Shown here: one piece after another, positions 22,993-33,800 of the stretch
Layout of the letters: every line of letters starts with the position of its first letter
How positions within the stretch are numbered: position 1 is the first letter of the stretch
Assembly (NCBI GenBank): GCA_026874595.1
Contig: CM049318.1
Span: 30,538,956 to 30,602,955, forward strand
Length of the DNA stretch: 64,000 nucleotides
Origin: Sipunculus nudus
Taxonomy: Eukaryota; Annelida; Sipuncula; Golfingiida; Sipunculidae
Direction: 5' to 3'
Program-made: the position numbers and the translations under genes
Notes under the pieces: model-generated
Database searches by the model: none
What the model saw: the letters and a program-made list of their open reading frames with translations, nothing else
What the model was told of the DNA's origin: nothing

Positions 22993-24305
22993 TGCCCCCG
23001 CCACAAAGTGGCCGTCATTCCGAAATCAAACAGTTGTACGGACTTTTTTTCGCAATGCCTGCAGATATTGGCCTGATTTTTGGTGTGTGGGCAGATATAG
23101 ACCAGTTACAGATCGAGTTCGCGTTTCGTCCCGGTTGACCTACTTTTGACCGTTTTACGGCTCCTAAACTTAGAAAATTTCATGAAAATAGAAATATTCA
23201 TGACAGATACACATGTACGGACTTTTTTTCGCAATGCCTGCATATATTGGCCTGATTTTTGGTGTGTGGGCAGATATAGACCAGTTACAGATCGAGTTCG
23301 CGTTTCGTCCCGGTTGACCTACTTTTGACCGTTTTACGGCTCCTAAACTTAGAAAATTTCATGAAAAATAGAAATATTCATGACAGATACACATGTACGG
23401 ACTTTTTTTCGCAATGCCTGCAGATATTGGCCTGATTTTTGGTGTGTGGACAGATATAGACCAGTTACAGATCGAGTTCGCATTTCGTCCCAGTTGACCT
23501 TCTTTTGACCGTTGTACGGCTCCTAAACTTACAAAATTTTATGAAAAATAAAAATATTCATGACAGATACACATGTACGGACTTTTTTTCGCATTGCCTG
23601 CAGATATTGGCCTAATTTTGGTGTGTGACCAGATATAGACCAGCTACAGATCGAGTTCGCGTTTCGTCCCGGGTGACCTACTTTTGACTGTTTTACGGAT
23701 CCTGAACATAGAAAATTTCATGTAAAATATATATTTTCATGACAAATACACTTGTACAGACTTTTCTTCACAATGCCTGCAGATATTGGCCTGATTTTTG
23801 GTGTGTGGGCAGATAATGACCAGTTACAGATCAAGTTCACGTTTTGTCCCAGTTGACCTACTTTTGACCATTTAACTGCTCCTGAACATAGAAAGTTTCA
23901 TGAAAAATATAAATATTCATAACAAATGCATATGTACTTACTTTTTTTCCTCAATGCCTGCAGATACCACCCTGATTCTTTTTGTGTGGGCAGATAATGA
24001 CAGTTACAGATCGAGTTTGCGTTTCATCCCGGTTGACCTACTTTTGATTCTTTTACGGCTCCTAAACATAGAAAATTTCATGAAAGACAGAAATTTTTAT
24101 GGAAAATGCACTTGTATGCACTTTTTTTCACAATGCCTGCATATACTGGCATGATTTTTGGTGTGTTGCTTGATAATGACCCGTTACAGATCGAGTTTGC
24201 ATTTTGCCCTTGTTGACCTACTTTTGACCATACGACACCTCCTGAACTTAAAAAAAATTCCAAATTTTACAAATGTTTCTAATTTGCCCAAGGCGGGGGC
24301 ATTCG
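22993..24305. mobile_element. Element with TGCCCCCGCC inverted ends and seven 180-bp tandem repeats
   Basis: The left end has 'TGCCCCCGCC' (about 22,993) and the right end 'GGCGGGGGCA' (24,293-24,302), an inverted pair. Between them a unit starting 'gtacggactttttttcgcaa' and containing 'cctgcagatattggcctgat' and 'gttgacctacttttgacc' repeats at 23,036, 23,215, 23,395, 23,575, 23,754, 23,934 and 24,114, with spacing of 179-180 bp. Copies 1-3 are nearly identical and later ones more diverged. There is no coding potential. It is probably a non-autonomous transposon that amplified a satellite-like core; its superfamily is unknown. Confidence 0.8.
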
Positions 24306-24334
24306 TGTCGTTCCGACACATCTAGTTTTTCTGC

Positions 24335-25137
24335 TAGAAGAGTTCAGACTTCGGGTTATAAAACAGGTCGAACTTATTGGGCTTGTCCGGCAGGCTAGGC
24401 GTTTGGACCTCGAAAAGATCGACATGGCTTGTAATCATTAGGAAAGCCTGGACAAACGCCGGTCATTTGTACTTTTTCTTTATGAATAACGGCCATAAGG
24501 CACTTTATATATGTATCTCCTTCAAAACTAGTCCTTCAGCAAAGTCATAAAAAATTAAATATAAGAAAAATGGTAAAATGTAGTGGTGTTTATTTGTATT
24601 GTTTGTAATAATGAGGGTATAACGGGAAAAGAAGATATCGATCAGACCTAACAAACGTTAATCTGTACTTAAAGCACAGAACAATATGTCACTGGATGTG
24701 CCTTTGTGAACTAAAATAAATCGTGCATTAGTAATGGTGATACGTGAATTAATGAGGTGGCCTGCACTTAAAGTGAGCGCGGTAACGTAGGACTGCGCGT
24801 GGGTAGGGAAATGAAAGACGGTGTCCTGATGTACACAAACATCTGTCATTAACGTCCATTGAGTCTTAGCAAATCATATATATTATTCAATAAAGCATTC
24901 TGCAGAACATATACGTTTAGAAGAGTTCAGACTTCGGGTTATAAAACACGTCGAACTTATTTTGCTTGTCCGGCAGGCGTTTGGACCTCGAAAAGATCGA
25001 CATGGCTCGTAATCATTAGGAAAGCCTGGACAAACGCCGGTCATTTGTACTTTCCCTTTATGAATAACGGCCATAAGGCACTCTATATATGTATCTCCTT
25101 CAAAACTAGTCCTTCAGCAAAGTCATACAAAAATTAA
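24335..25137 (+). repeat. Pair of ~220-bp direct repeats flanking 360 bp
   Basis: The segment 24,335-24,559 is repeated at 24,918-25,137 with roughly 96% identity by eye, including 'cgaaaagatcgacatggct' and 'cctggacaaacgccggtcat'. One difference is a 5-bp 'ctagg' present only in the first copy. The spacing could fit a miniature LTR-type element or a local duplication. TG...CA ends and a primer-binding site were not seen, so a duplication is the safer reading. Confidence 0.75.
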
Positions 25138-25149
25138 GGTACAAGGCCC

Positions 25150-26095
25150 TGCTGAACGAAAAAAACACGTACTAGAGCTCAGAGAGACGGACAACTTACA
25201 AACGAGTGAACCTTGGAAAGTGGGCCTTATAAATAAAAGTAAATACGGGGACATAATAACACCCCCCACTCACCACTCCTCTCCCCCAAAACAGAAACAC
25301 ACATACACAGGGCGGAGGCTTGCATTTCTTGGAATACAGTCTTCTAGTTCTCCATATTTTTTTTCTCTATAAATATCCGTTTATCCGTTTTTGCGGACAT
25401 TAGTAAATATGAAGAGCCTTATGAACTAAGTAAAATAAATAGGTTACAGTGTTTATAAGGTATGACAGAATACCCAATGCGTAAAAGATAAAGTATATAT
25501 AAGAAAAAAATATGACAGTAAAGTCATCCCAGTATTTATTTGGTGAATCAAAAACCATAAGTAACATAGAAGATAAGATAAAAGACTTGGTATTTATACA
25601 TAAACATCTTATATGAACATGCATTGAGTGCCCGATATCAAATATGTTATTCGCTACAGCACAGTCCACACTAGAACCACATTTACTAGTACGTTATAAA
25701 CCGACTCCGGTGCCAAAAGCGTACGACTAGAAAGCACTCATAGATTGCATACCTTTGCCAACATCATTCTGGATCACAAAATCCGGAATATTTCAACCAT
25801 ACTGATCAAACAAAGCCAAGGAAAATGGTTGCATCTCAGGCAAGCTCTGCCCGCCGGTACAAATGCGGCTTCAATAAGGTGATACCAAGTAAACATTTCA
25901 GACGACAGTCGTTCACACTATTCGGTTAATGACCCTATCCCGCAGTGGTAGAGAAACACTATGGCGAAACGTGAACTGGTTATCGAATGTTGTATGTAAT
26001 TCTCCGCATTTTTGTTATGAATTATGTTTCATGCTCATACCTTTAATGAATAATTCTTATATAGGCCTACAAGCAAGTTTACTGATTAATAATCC
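25150..26095. other. Stretch without a recognisable gene
   Basis: It contains a C-rich patch near 25,260-25,290. A segment at about 25,770-25,850 shares phrases with 22,710-22,790 ('ggatcaca.aatc.ggaa', 'gatc.aacaaagc.aagg.aaaatg'), so it belongs to a dispersed repeat. No exon is supported. Confidence 0.4.
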
Positions 26096-26100
26096 ATATA

Positions 26101-26313
26101 CAGTGACACCGCGCTAACACGACCGCCTGCGGGACCTGTAAAAATGGTCGTGTTAGCGGGATTGTCGTGTTAGCGGGGTGGTCATGTTTGTGGGGTGGTA
26201 ATCTTATCGGGTGATATTTATGATGATTTACATTGGTCCGGGACTAAGAAAAATGTAGTCGTCTTAACGGGGGTTGTCGTCATAGCGAGCTGGTCATCAG
26301 GCGAGATTCATTG
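26101..26313. mobile_element. Pogo/Tigger-like MITE with TA duplication
   Basis: The left end 'CAGTGACACCGCGCTAACAC' and the right end (minus strand 'CAATGAATCTCGCC') are imperfect inverted repeats, each flanked by TA (26,099-26,100 and 26,314-26,315). The body repeats 'gtcgtgttagcgggg'. The CAGT start and TA target are typical of pogo-type elements. It is non-coding. Confidence 0.65.
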
Positions 26314-26544
26314 TACTTCCTTGCGGGATAAGTTAATATGAAGAGCGATGTAAACAGTCAACCAGGTAAAAAAATGTTTCCAATATGTAAGATGTATAAG
26401 ACACAGTACACAATTAGATAAAGAACATTAGAAGATTAAAGAGGATATTTAAGTGATATGAGTATATGGATTAATTACAAGTCCTAAGTAACACATAAGT
26501 TTTACAAGTCCTAAGTAACACATAAGTAACAAAAAAATAGAACC

Positions 26545-26572
26545 CCCCCCCCCCCCAAAAAAAAAAAAAAAC
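26545..26572. repeat. Poly-C followed by poly-A tract
   Basis: A homopolymer junction where base calling is likely to be unreliable. It is preceded by a two-copy 'aagtcctaagtaacacataa' duplication at about 26,482-26,528. Confidence 0.8.
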
Positions 26573-26689
26573 AAAAACAAACAAATAGAGGATTCAGTTT
26601 AATTGCCAATCATATCAATTATAAACTCTAAGACACTGCTTACAGTCTGATAAAGTATCCACGTATTATTAAAAGGCCTAATCATCTAT

Positions 26690-26925
26690 CTGACCTTTAC
26701 AAACCAAAGGTTATCCCTTAGAGATTTTATAAAGAAGGCCAGCAAACATGGATATCACTGCACACATGTGCTTATTTTGTTTATATCAAAGTGTTTTAAT
26801 ATGTTGGGGCTCGCCAACATTGTCAACATTGCTTTGTTTACAATCACGTTGTTGATAAACATGTTCATACATTCTTCACGGAGGCGTTATAAGAACTTTC
26901 CATAACCAGAGTTACCAAAAGATCA

Positions 26926-26976
<51 letters not shown>
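26690..26976. repeat. Dispersed repeat family E, copy 1, ending in (AT)n
   Basis: Phrases 'acctttacaaac.aaaggtt', 'tggatatcac.gcacac', 'tttgtttatatcaa.gtgtt', 'gttgataaacatgttca' and 'ttataagaactttccataa' recur in the same order at 61,040-61,405 and, cut by the window end, at 63,910-64,000. An (AT)n tract of about 46 bp follows directly at 26,930-26,975. Confidence 0.7.
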
Positions 26977-26980
<4 letters not shown>

Positions 26981-27369
26981 TTAGGGGGTTTAGGTGTTAA
27001 AAAACGCCATTATTACGTTAAGTAGCTTTAAATGATACCACTCATGGTTTCGGTAGTTCGCAATTGTTCTGTTGCAGTGATCGTGAAGTACAAAAGGTTC
27101 TGTTATCGTTGATGACTAGTTGTTCTGTGGGACTGCAGCTGTGTTCTGGCTCTGTGTTCTGTGTTCTGACAGTCATGAGGGCCAAGTCCTACCTTTGTTC
27201 TCAATCTTTTACCATTATGAAGGTCAGTGTGACTTTAACAACTCTGTTATATCAAGTGGAATTCTAGCTGCCCTGCTGTTACCGCCACCTATTGTCCAAC
27301 TCCTAAACTGCATTGAGCTGCAGAGAAAAACGGTTACAATCAATACACACGGCTGGCAAAAAGGTAGTA

Positions 27370-27972
27370 TCTCACCGGGCTGCAACAGCTTGCGCCTTGC
27401 TGGAGACACGACAATTGCGAGAAAATACGCGAATTAGCGACAATTTTCACTGGCAATCACACTGAGTCATACTTACGACATGTTTGCGAATATCGAACGA
27501 GTGTTTGGCCCAAAATTCGGCTGGAGTTCGTAAACTCGTCGTGCGAATGTCCTGCAATGTTCACAAGACATTCGTACGACATTTGTGAAAATTTCGCACG
27601 ACAATTCGCGACCAGAATGTCAGATTTTCATTCTTATCTCAAAATATTCGCAATGTGGTTGCATATGTCGCAAACCCCTCTCAAAGGTGTCTCGCAGTTC
27701 TCGCAATTCCTGACTCGCGTAAACTGACTTGAGAATAGTTCGAGATATGTTTGAGACGGGTTTGAGACACCAGCGACGCCTCTGTGACTATTTTGCGAGA
27801 AATTTTGTTTTGCGAATTTTTTTAACATGTTCAAAATTTTTGCGACAAGTAAGCGATAATTTACGAATCACGCGCGGAAATTGAGAACCACCGCGAATGT
27901 TCCAAGACACTTTTGAGACTCTCTCGCGAATGCATTCGCAATTTATCGGAAAGCTGTCGCAGCCCAGTGAGA
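27370..27972. mobile_element. 603-bp inverted-repeat element rich in GCGAA/TTCGC
   Basis: The left end 'TCTCACCGGGCTGCAACAGC' and the right end 'GCTGTCGCAGCCCAGTGAGA' are inverted repeats of about 25 bp. Each is flanked by TA (27,368-27,369 and 27,973-27,974), consistent with a TA target duplication. The interior is unusually dense in TTCGC, TCGCA and GCGAA pentamers on both strands. No transposase is encoded. It is a MITE-like element of unidentified superfamily. Confidence 0.75.
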
Positions 27973-27984
27973 TACAGGCTAAAC

Positions 27985-28435
27985 ACAAACTGACACTAGT
28001 GAAAAACACCAAAGCCCCATTTACATGCAGACATTTACTCGTGTGAGTATAAATACACATATACGTTAATTTACTTATGCAAGTATACTCTGTCATGTGC
28101 CCAGATTTGCATATGTGAGTATAAATACTCCTGGAGTAAATATACTGTTAACTGACTTGAGTAAAAGTGAATTCGCACGACCTCAGGAGGTGATGCAAAA
28201 GAATTTTTGCCTGCACTTTACTTTTCTTGTAAAGTAAAATGTGCATGTGGACAGATTTTTATTAACATATATGGGCAAAATGATTTTTGTTATTAAAAAA
28301 AGGGATACGATTACATATCTATTAATTATAACCAGAAAACCAGCCGCCCTACTAGACCAAAATCGGAATTTATATGCCCAAAAAGCTACCTTTTCCCTTT
28401 ACCCTGAAAAAGTGACGGGGGCGTGTCTGAGTGAC
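27985..28435. other. Stretch without a recognisable gene
   Basis: Contains recurring 'gtgagtataaata' and 'agtaaa' phrases at 28,039-28,155, resembling a small degenerate repeat, then unique sequence up to a homopolymer C run at 28,435-28,455 followed by (CA)n. Confidence 0.4.
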
Positions 28436-28887
28436 CCCCCCCCCCCCCCCCCCCCACACACACACACAAAACAATTAAGGCATATACAAAGCGATTCAGC
28501 TGGGATTAGATCAGCACGGAACATTAATTAATTAAATATTAGAGCAGTATGTATCCTCCATTAGTAACGTTTACATCAATACATAGGCGTCGACCCGCCC
28601 ATTAATCATATTGTTTGTCATGACCTTCCTATCATCACAACGGCCGAGTGTTATACTTAAAGGATAAAACATAAATGAAGGATCACAGAGGATCGTCTAG
28701 CCATGCTTGATCTATCTACAACTGTACAATGCTTTTTTAGACTTTTTACCTCTGTGTAATGGTTTTCGGTCTATTAGTTTATCTTTTGTGTAATGGTTAT
28801 TTTTGGTCTGTTCATCACTGCAGGTTTTGAATATATTTGTTTATCATCGGTTATAGGTTTAGGTCTATCTGTTTGATTTGCTAAAAA

Positions 28888-29139
28888 GGGACGCCCCTGG
28901 GCGAAACTATTGTTAGTGAGTTGTCGACATTCAGGAAAGGGATGCGACCACTTCGTGGGGAGTATGGATTCCCAGACAAAATTGTATACATGGTGTCTAA
29001 GCGACGTTTGGTCTTTCTTTAGATATTTCCTTTAGGGGTAGGTTTGTGATTTGTATACGTATAATTTCTGCTTATCTAAGGGTCTAAGAGTTAGATATTT
29101 TCTATTTTTGCGTATATTTTCGCCTAGGGCGGGGGTCCC
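28888..29139. mobile_element. MITE with GGGAC ends
   Basis: The left end 'GGGACGCCCCTGGGCGAAA' and the right end (minus strand 'GGGACCCCCGCCCTAGGCGAAAA') are inverted repeats of about 20 bp enclosing 210 bp without coding potential. No target duplication was resolved. Confidence 0.6.
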
Positions 29140-29227
29140 TGACGTCTTCAACTACAGGGCGCTATACTTTCATCTCTTACATATTTCGTATATGAGATTG
29201 TAAAACGAATATGAAAGGACGCTATTA

Positions 29228-29534
29228 GGCAAAAAAAATAAAAAGGTATGGTTCTCAGGCACTTTTTTTTTCAGAATTCACTGCGGGCGGGCGGTATTTT
29301 ATTTTTTACCTTTTTTTGTATGTTTTGATAAAACTGTAATATGATAAGGGAAAAGCATGAAAATAACAGGGTTTTTGGTAAACAGGTAAAAACACTACGT
29401 AACAAAGGAAATCGTACTAAAATTGTATTATTTTATCTTCTTGAAAGATGAAAATCAAAATAATAATGTTTGATGAGGGGGGTTATAATTGACGCGGGCG
29501 GTGCCTGAGAACCATACCTTTTATTTGTTTGGCC
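29228..29534. mobile_element. PIF/Harbinger-like MITE with TTA target duplication
   Basis: Inverted ends of about 34 bp contain 'AGGTATGGTTCTCAGGCAC' on the left and 'GTGCCTGAGAACCATACCT' on the right. The outermost bases are GGC...GGCC, and TTA lies immediately outside both ends (29,225-29,227 and 29,535-29,537). A 3-bp TWA target and GG-rich ends are typical of PIF/Harbinger. It is related to the shorter copy at 6,461-6,598 and is non-autonomous. Confidence 0.75.
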
Positions 29535-29539
29535 TTATT

Positions 29540-29758
29540 AACCGTGGATATTAGGAGAGATTTTCATAACTATGGATATTTCACAAGCCATTGCCCATTG
29601 TTAAGACATAAGCGTTAATCAAATTTTTGGTAATTCTTTGGAAATTTATTTTTTTTTCTTTGAGGGTTTACAGAGATATCCAGTTATTTGTTTAAAGGCT
29701 TTAACACCTGGCTAAAGGTCAGTTCATTATTACAGGATAATGAAATCATTTCAGGTAT

Positions 29759-29804
<46 letters not shown>

Positions 29805-30100
29805 TTACAGCAGTCATGGCAGATGGGTGATACAAGAAAATAAGTAAAAAAAAATAGCAGTGTCTTTCTTTCTGTTAATGATGGAGGGGACAGAAAGTGT
29901 TATATATGTTGCTTGACAGGTGGCAACATTATTGGCTAGTTTTAAAATTGTTATTGGAAGAAAACGAGACTGACAACTAGTCGTTTTCAACAAAACAAAA
30001 AAGTTCAAGAGCTGGGCTTGAGTTTTATATTCATTATATGGTGTCAAACACTCGATGGAAAAATGTTCAATAATGTGGGCAATATGTGTACTCCATATGA
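29540..30100. other. Stretch without a recognisable gene
   Basis: Holds an (AT)n microsatellite at about 29,764-29,803. The rest shows only chance ORFs. Confidence 0.4.
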
Positions 30101-30105
30101 TTATT

Positions 30106-30290
30106 CAGTAGAACCTCTACTAGCGGAAAACTTCATAAAATGGTCATCTCTATATAGTGAACCGTTTTTTACTGCCTTTTCTCCTCCTTAATATATATGT
30201 TGCGTTCATACCCTCCATAGAGTGCTAACTTCTCTTAAGTTACCAGTATGGAAAAGTGCCAAGGGTGCCCGTACCGTAGAGGTTTTGCTG
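30106..30290. mobile_element. Pogo-like MITE
   Basis: The left end 'CAGTAGAACCTCTACTAGCGG' pairs with the minus strand of the right end, 'CAGCAAAACCTCTACGG', giving inverted repeats of about 17-20 bp around 150 bp of non-coding sequence. A TA follows the right end; the left TA is not preserved. Confidence 0.6.
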
Positions 30291-30541
30291 TACATGATGC
30301 CTGGAAATAGCATGCACTCTTTAATCTAAGCCACGCCCTGTCGGCTGCATGTCTGAATAATCAGAAAAAAAATATATGTGATTATTAGATGGATACCTAC
30401 TAATTGCCTTCAATTTACGACTAAAAGGACGTGTCATTTAAAAAAAAAATGAGATGATATGGAACATCAGTTCTTTATTCCTCGGACTTGAGGACAGGCT
30501 GCTTCATAGAACGCCGGACGAACGCATGGTCTGGTCCGAAG

Positions 30542-30784
30542 ATGAGATTTATCGTAATAATTATGATCGAAATCATGACTGTCACAAGCCACGGAACGGG
30601 AATCATCGCCACTAACACCTCGCCACTACCAACACCTGATCATGTCAGAAAGGTTGGTATTGTATTTTCAATGAAATTATCATTTATTTAAAACTGGAAA
30701 ACTGGATTACATTGAAACTCAGATGGCAATAACAAGGAGCGGATTTAAACGGGGCACAGGGACCGCGAAAATCTCGGAAACTAA

Positions 30785-30829
<45 letters not shown>

Positions 30830-33800
30830 CATACACGCTTGATTCTGATACATACACGTTTGATAGCATCTTCCCTATATTTCTGCATGCGAGACAAATG
30901 TATAAAGTCTATCAGCACACCTCTTTACCTTCCAAGGGTGTGAATCTCCCTCCCCCTCATTATCTTGTATCCAACGACCTATTACACCTGCATCTTTGCT
31001 TTCTTTCCTCTATATGAATAACAGCATTAACGCTATAATGTGATGTAAAGATTTTCATATTGTAATCTCGTGTGAGGAATGTATAAATGCGTAAGGGTCT
31101 ATTTTTAACATAACTAGCCACCGGATTCTGTGGCTCAGGGGTAAAGCACAGGACTAAAAGCCGGGAAATCGTGAGTTCGAATCTCAGCCGAGGCGGTGAG
31201 GATTTTCACGGTCGGCCTGCAGGCTTAATAGGAGTGTCGTGCCCAACGGCCGTATATCACTTATAAAGGTGTGCGCCTTTCGTTTGTGCCTCAGTTGGAT
31301 GACCCAGCAATGGGGGCGCTAGACAAAAGAAAATCCATTTCGAGATTTTTCAAATAAAAATAGTTACACCTGTGTGCTACAAGCTAACCTAAACAAGCTG
31401 TCCAGACCGGATAAAGCTCATTGTAACGAAGCTAATTTGGAGGATTATTATAAAAACTTAACAAATTGTTTACATGTGTGTGCGAACTTCACTATACCGC
31501 CCCGAAAGTTTAAAAAGTACCTTAAACCAAAATGGAAAACCTTAGCTAAACCTAAACATGACGTGATGAGATTCGCACGAATAAAATGGTTGGAAGCTGG
31601 CAGACCGCGTGGCTGGGAGTGCAGTGAATATCGTTCGTATAAACTAGCGAAATGTGAATTTAGACGTGCAATGAGGCATATTCATAAAGTTGTCGAGGAA
31701 GAGCTCTTTCAAGAGCTGCACGATAACTCAGAACTTGATATGAATAGATTTTGGACAATGGTTGAACAGAGAAGAAAGTTTAAACGTAAACATATAGGGG
31801 GTATTTCTTTCTCTCCAGGTCATATTTCGTATAATCCACAAGATACTGCAGAAGGATGGGCTGACTATTTCGAAAATATATATACCCCTAAACAGCAAAA
31901 TCATTTTGATGGGGGCTGTTATCACCACGTGGTCGAGCAAGTAGGCCACATGAAAAAGGTATCATTTAGTTGTAGCAACAAGCTCCTAGATGGCGCTGTA
32001 ACACCACTAGAAGTGCACAATGCGGTGAAGGCCCTTAAAAGAGGGAAATCCGGCGGTCTTGATCGTGTAACAAATGAGCACCTCATTTTTGGTGGGAATG
32101 CATTGACGGATCATCTTTGTCACCTTTTCAATTTATTGTTGTACACGGAAGAAATTCCAGTTAGCTTGAGGCGCGGCCTTATTGTAACCATACCAAAAGG
32201 GAAAGGAAACAATACAAAACTGGATGCACACAGAGGAATTTCGCTCCTGTCTGTTATTTATAAAGTTTTCGAAAAAAAATATTACTTGAACGTTGCTTGA
32301 AATTTATAAAGGTGAATCAGATCCAGTTTCCCGACAGTCTACAATTTGCTTACCAAAAACAAATGTCCTCATTACATGCTTCTTTTATACTTCAAGAAGT
32401 TATTTCATATTTCAGAGAAAAGGGATCTAAAATATATCTGTGCTGCCTCGATAATCAGAGAGCTTTTGATTCAGTATGGCACGATGGCCTTCTATATAAG
32501 ATTTTCAATATAGGAATTAAGGGTAAATTTTGGAGGCTTAATGTTTCTTCCTATACCAATGTTCAGAGCGCGGTTCAGGTGGATGGCTATATAAGTAGAT
32601 GGTTCAATGTTAAACAGTCTGTACGGCAGGGTGGGGTCTTATCACCTTGGTGGTTTTTGGTGTACATAAATGATCTCTTAGAAGAATTACGATATTCTAA
32701 ATTTGGAGCCTGCATTGCCGATAGTTATGTGGGTTGTCCAGTTCAGGCTGATGATGTTGCGCTACTCTCGCCTACTCCCCAGTGTCTTCAAAATATGATC
32801 AATATATGCTATGCTCACAGTTCAAAATGGCGTTTAAACTTCAACCCCCAAAAATCAGTTATTCTGACGTTTGGGGAGAGTGTTTTGACATTTGTAAATA
32901 TAATTCAAAGCGAGAGTGGTATTTAGGACAGGACATTATACGACAGGCGAGGAGTCACGTGCATCTTGGTGTACATTTGCAGACTGACTTCACGCACAAG
33001 GAATCTGTTGCTAACGCGTGTCATAGGGGGAAAGGATCTTTTCTGTCATTGGCTGGTATCGGTGTTCGGCCAAAGGGTTTAAACCCACTTTCGTGTATGT
33101 TGCTATACAAACAGATTGTAATTCCTGGTGCTTTATTTGGCTGTGAGCTATGGAATAATTTAAATAAGACTGAACTCTTGATATTGGAAAGATTTCACAG
33201 GTTTTGTGTTAAGATTTCTCAGGACTTCAAGCCTACTGTTAGAATTAATATTGCTTTATCAATGGTAGGTATACCCTGTTTAGAATCTTTTATTGATAAA
33301 GCAAAGTTAATTTTTTTTTGGTAACTTGTACAGATTAATCATTTCAAATCCTTGCAAGAAAATCGTGATATACCGTTTCATTAACTTCTTGTTGAATAAA
33401 AGTCTTAAAATATACGGATTTACCGCCGACATGTATCGACTTTTTAACAAATATGAACTGCTTGATACCATTTATAACTGCTTAATCGGTCGTGAACCCT
33501 TTCCAGACAGGGACGAATGGAGATGTAAAGTAATTGAAAGTATCGTGAACTATGAGTATACCATGCATGAATTTAGCGTTTCGCGAGATTTGACCTTATT
33601 TTATTTTTTCGAGGTTCACGGTGATCGCTTCTCGCCGTCTGCTCTGTGGGTAACAACAAGTCAGATACCTGGTTCATTGCCTAGGTTCAGGTACTTCGCG
33701 CAGATACTTGTGAATCTGGAAAATTTTAATATGCAACATCAGCTCCTTTGTCATCGTTTCGGAAAATTATATTTCAATGCAGTAGTACATATAGTTGAAT

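Noticed and set aside
22993-24305. CRISPR array, because of seven regularly spaced repeats
   Set aside because: The units are 180 bp and contiguous, with no repeat-spacer alternation. The DNA is animal and there are no cas genes.
24335-25137. A complete LTR retrotransposon
   Set aside because: No TG...CA ends, primer-binding site, polypurine tract or gag/pol sequence was seen between the direct repeats.
31117-31200. A functional tRNA gene
   Set aside because: A- and B-box-like sequences are present, but the segment continues into a SINE body shared by four other copies and does not fold as a complete tRNA with a proper acceptor stem.
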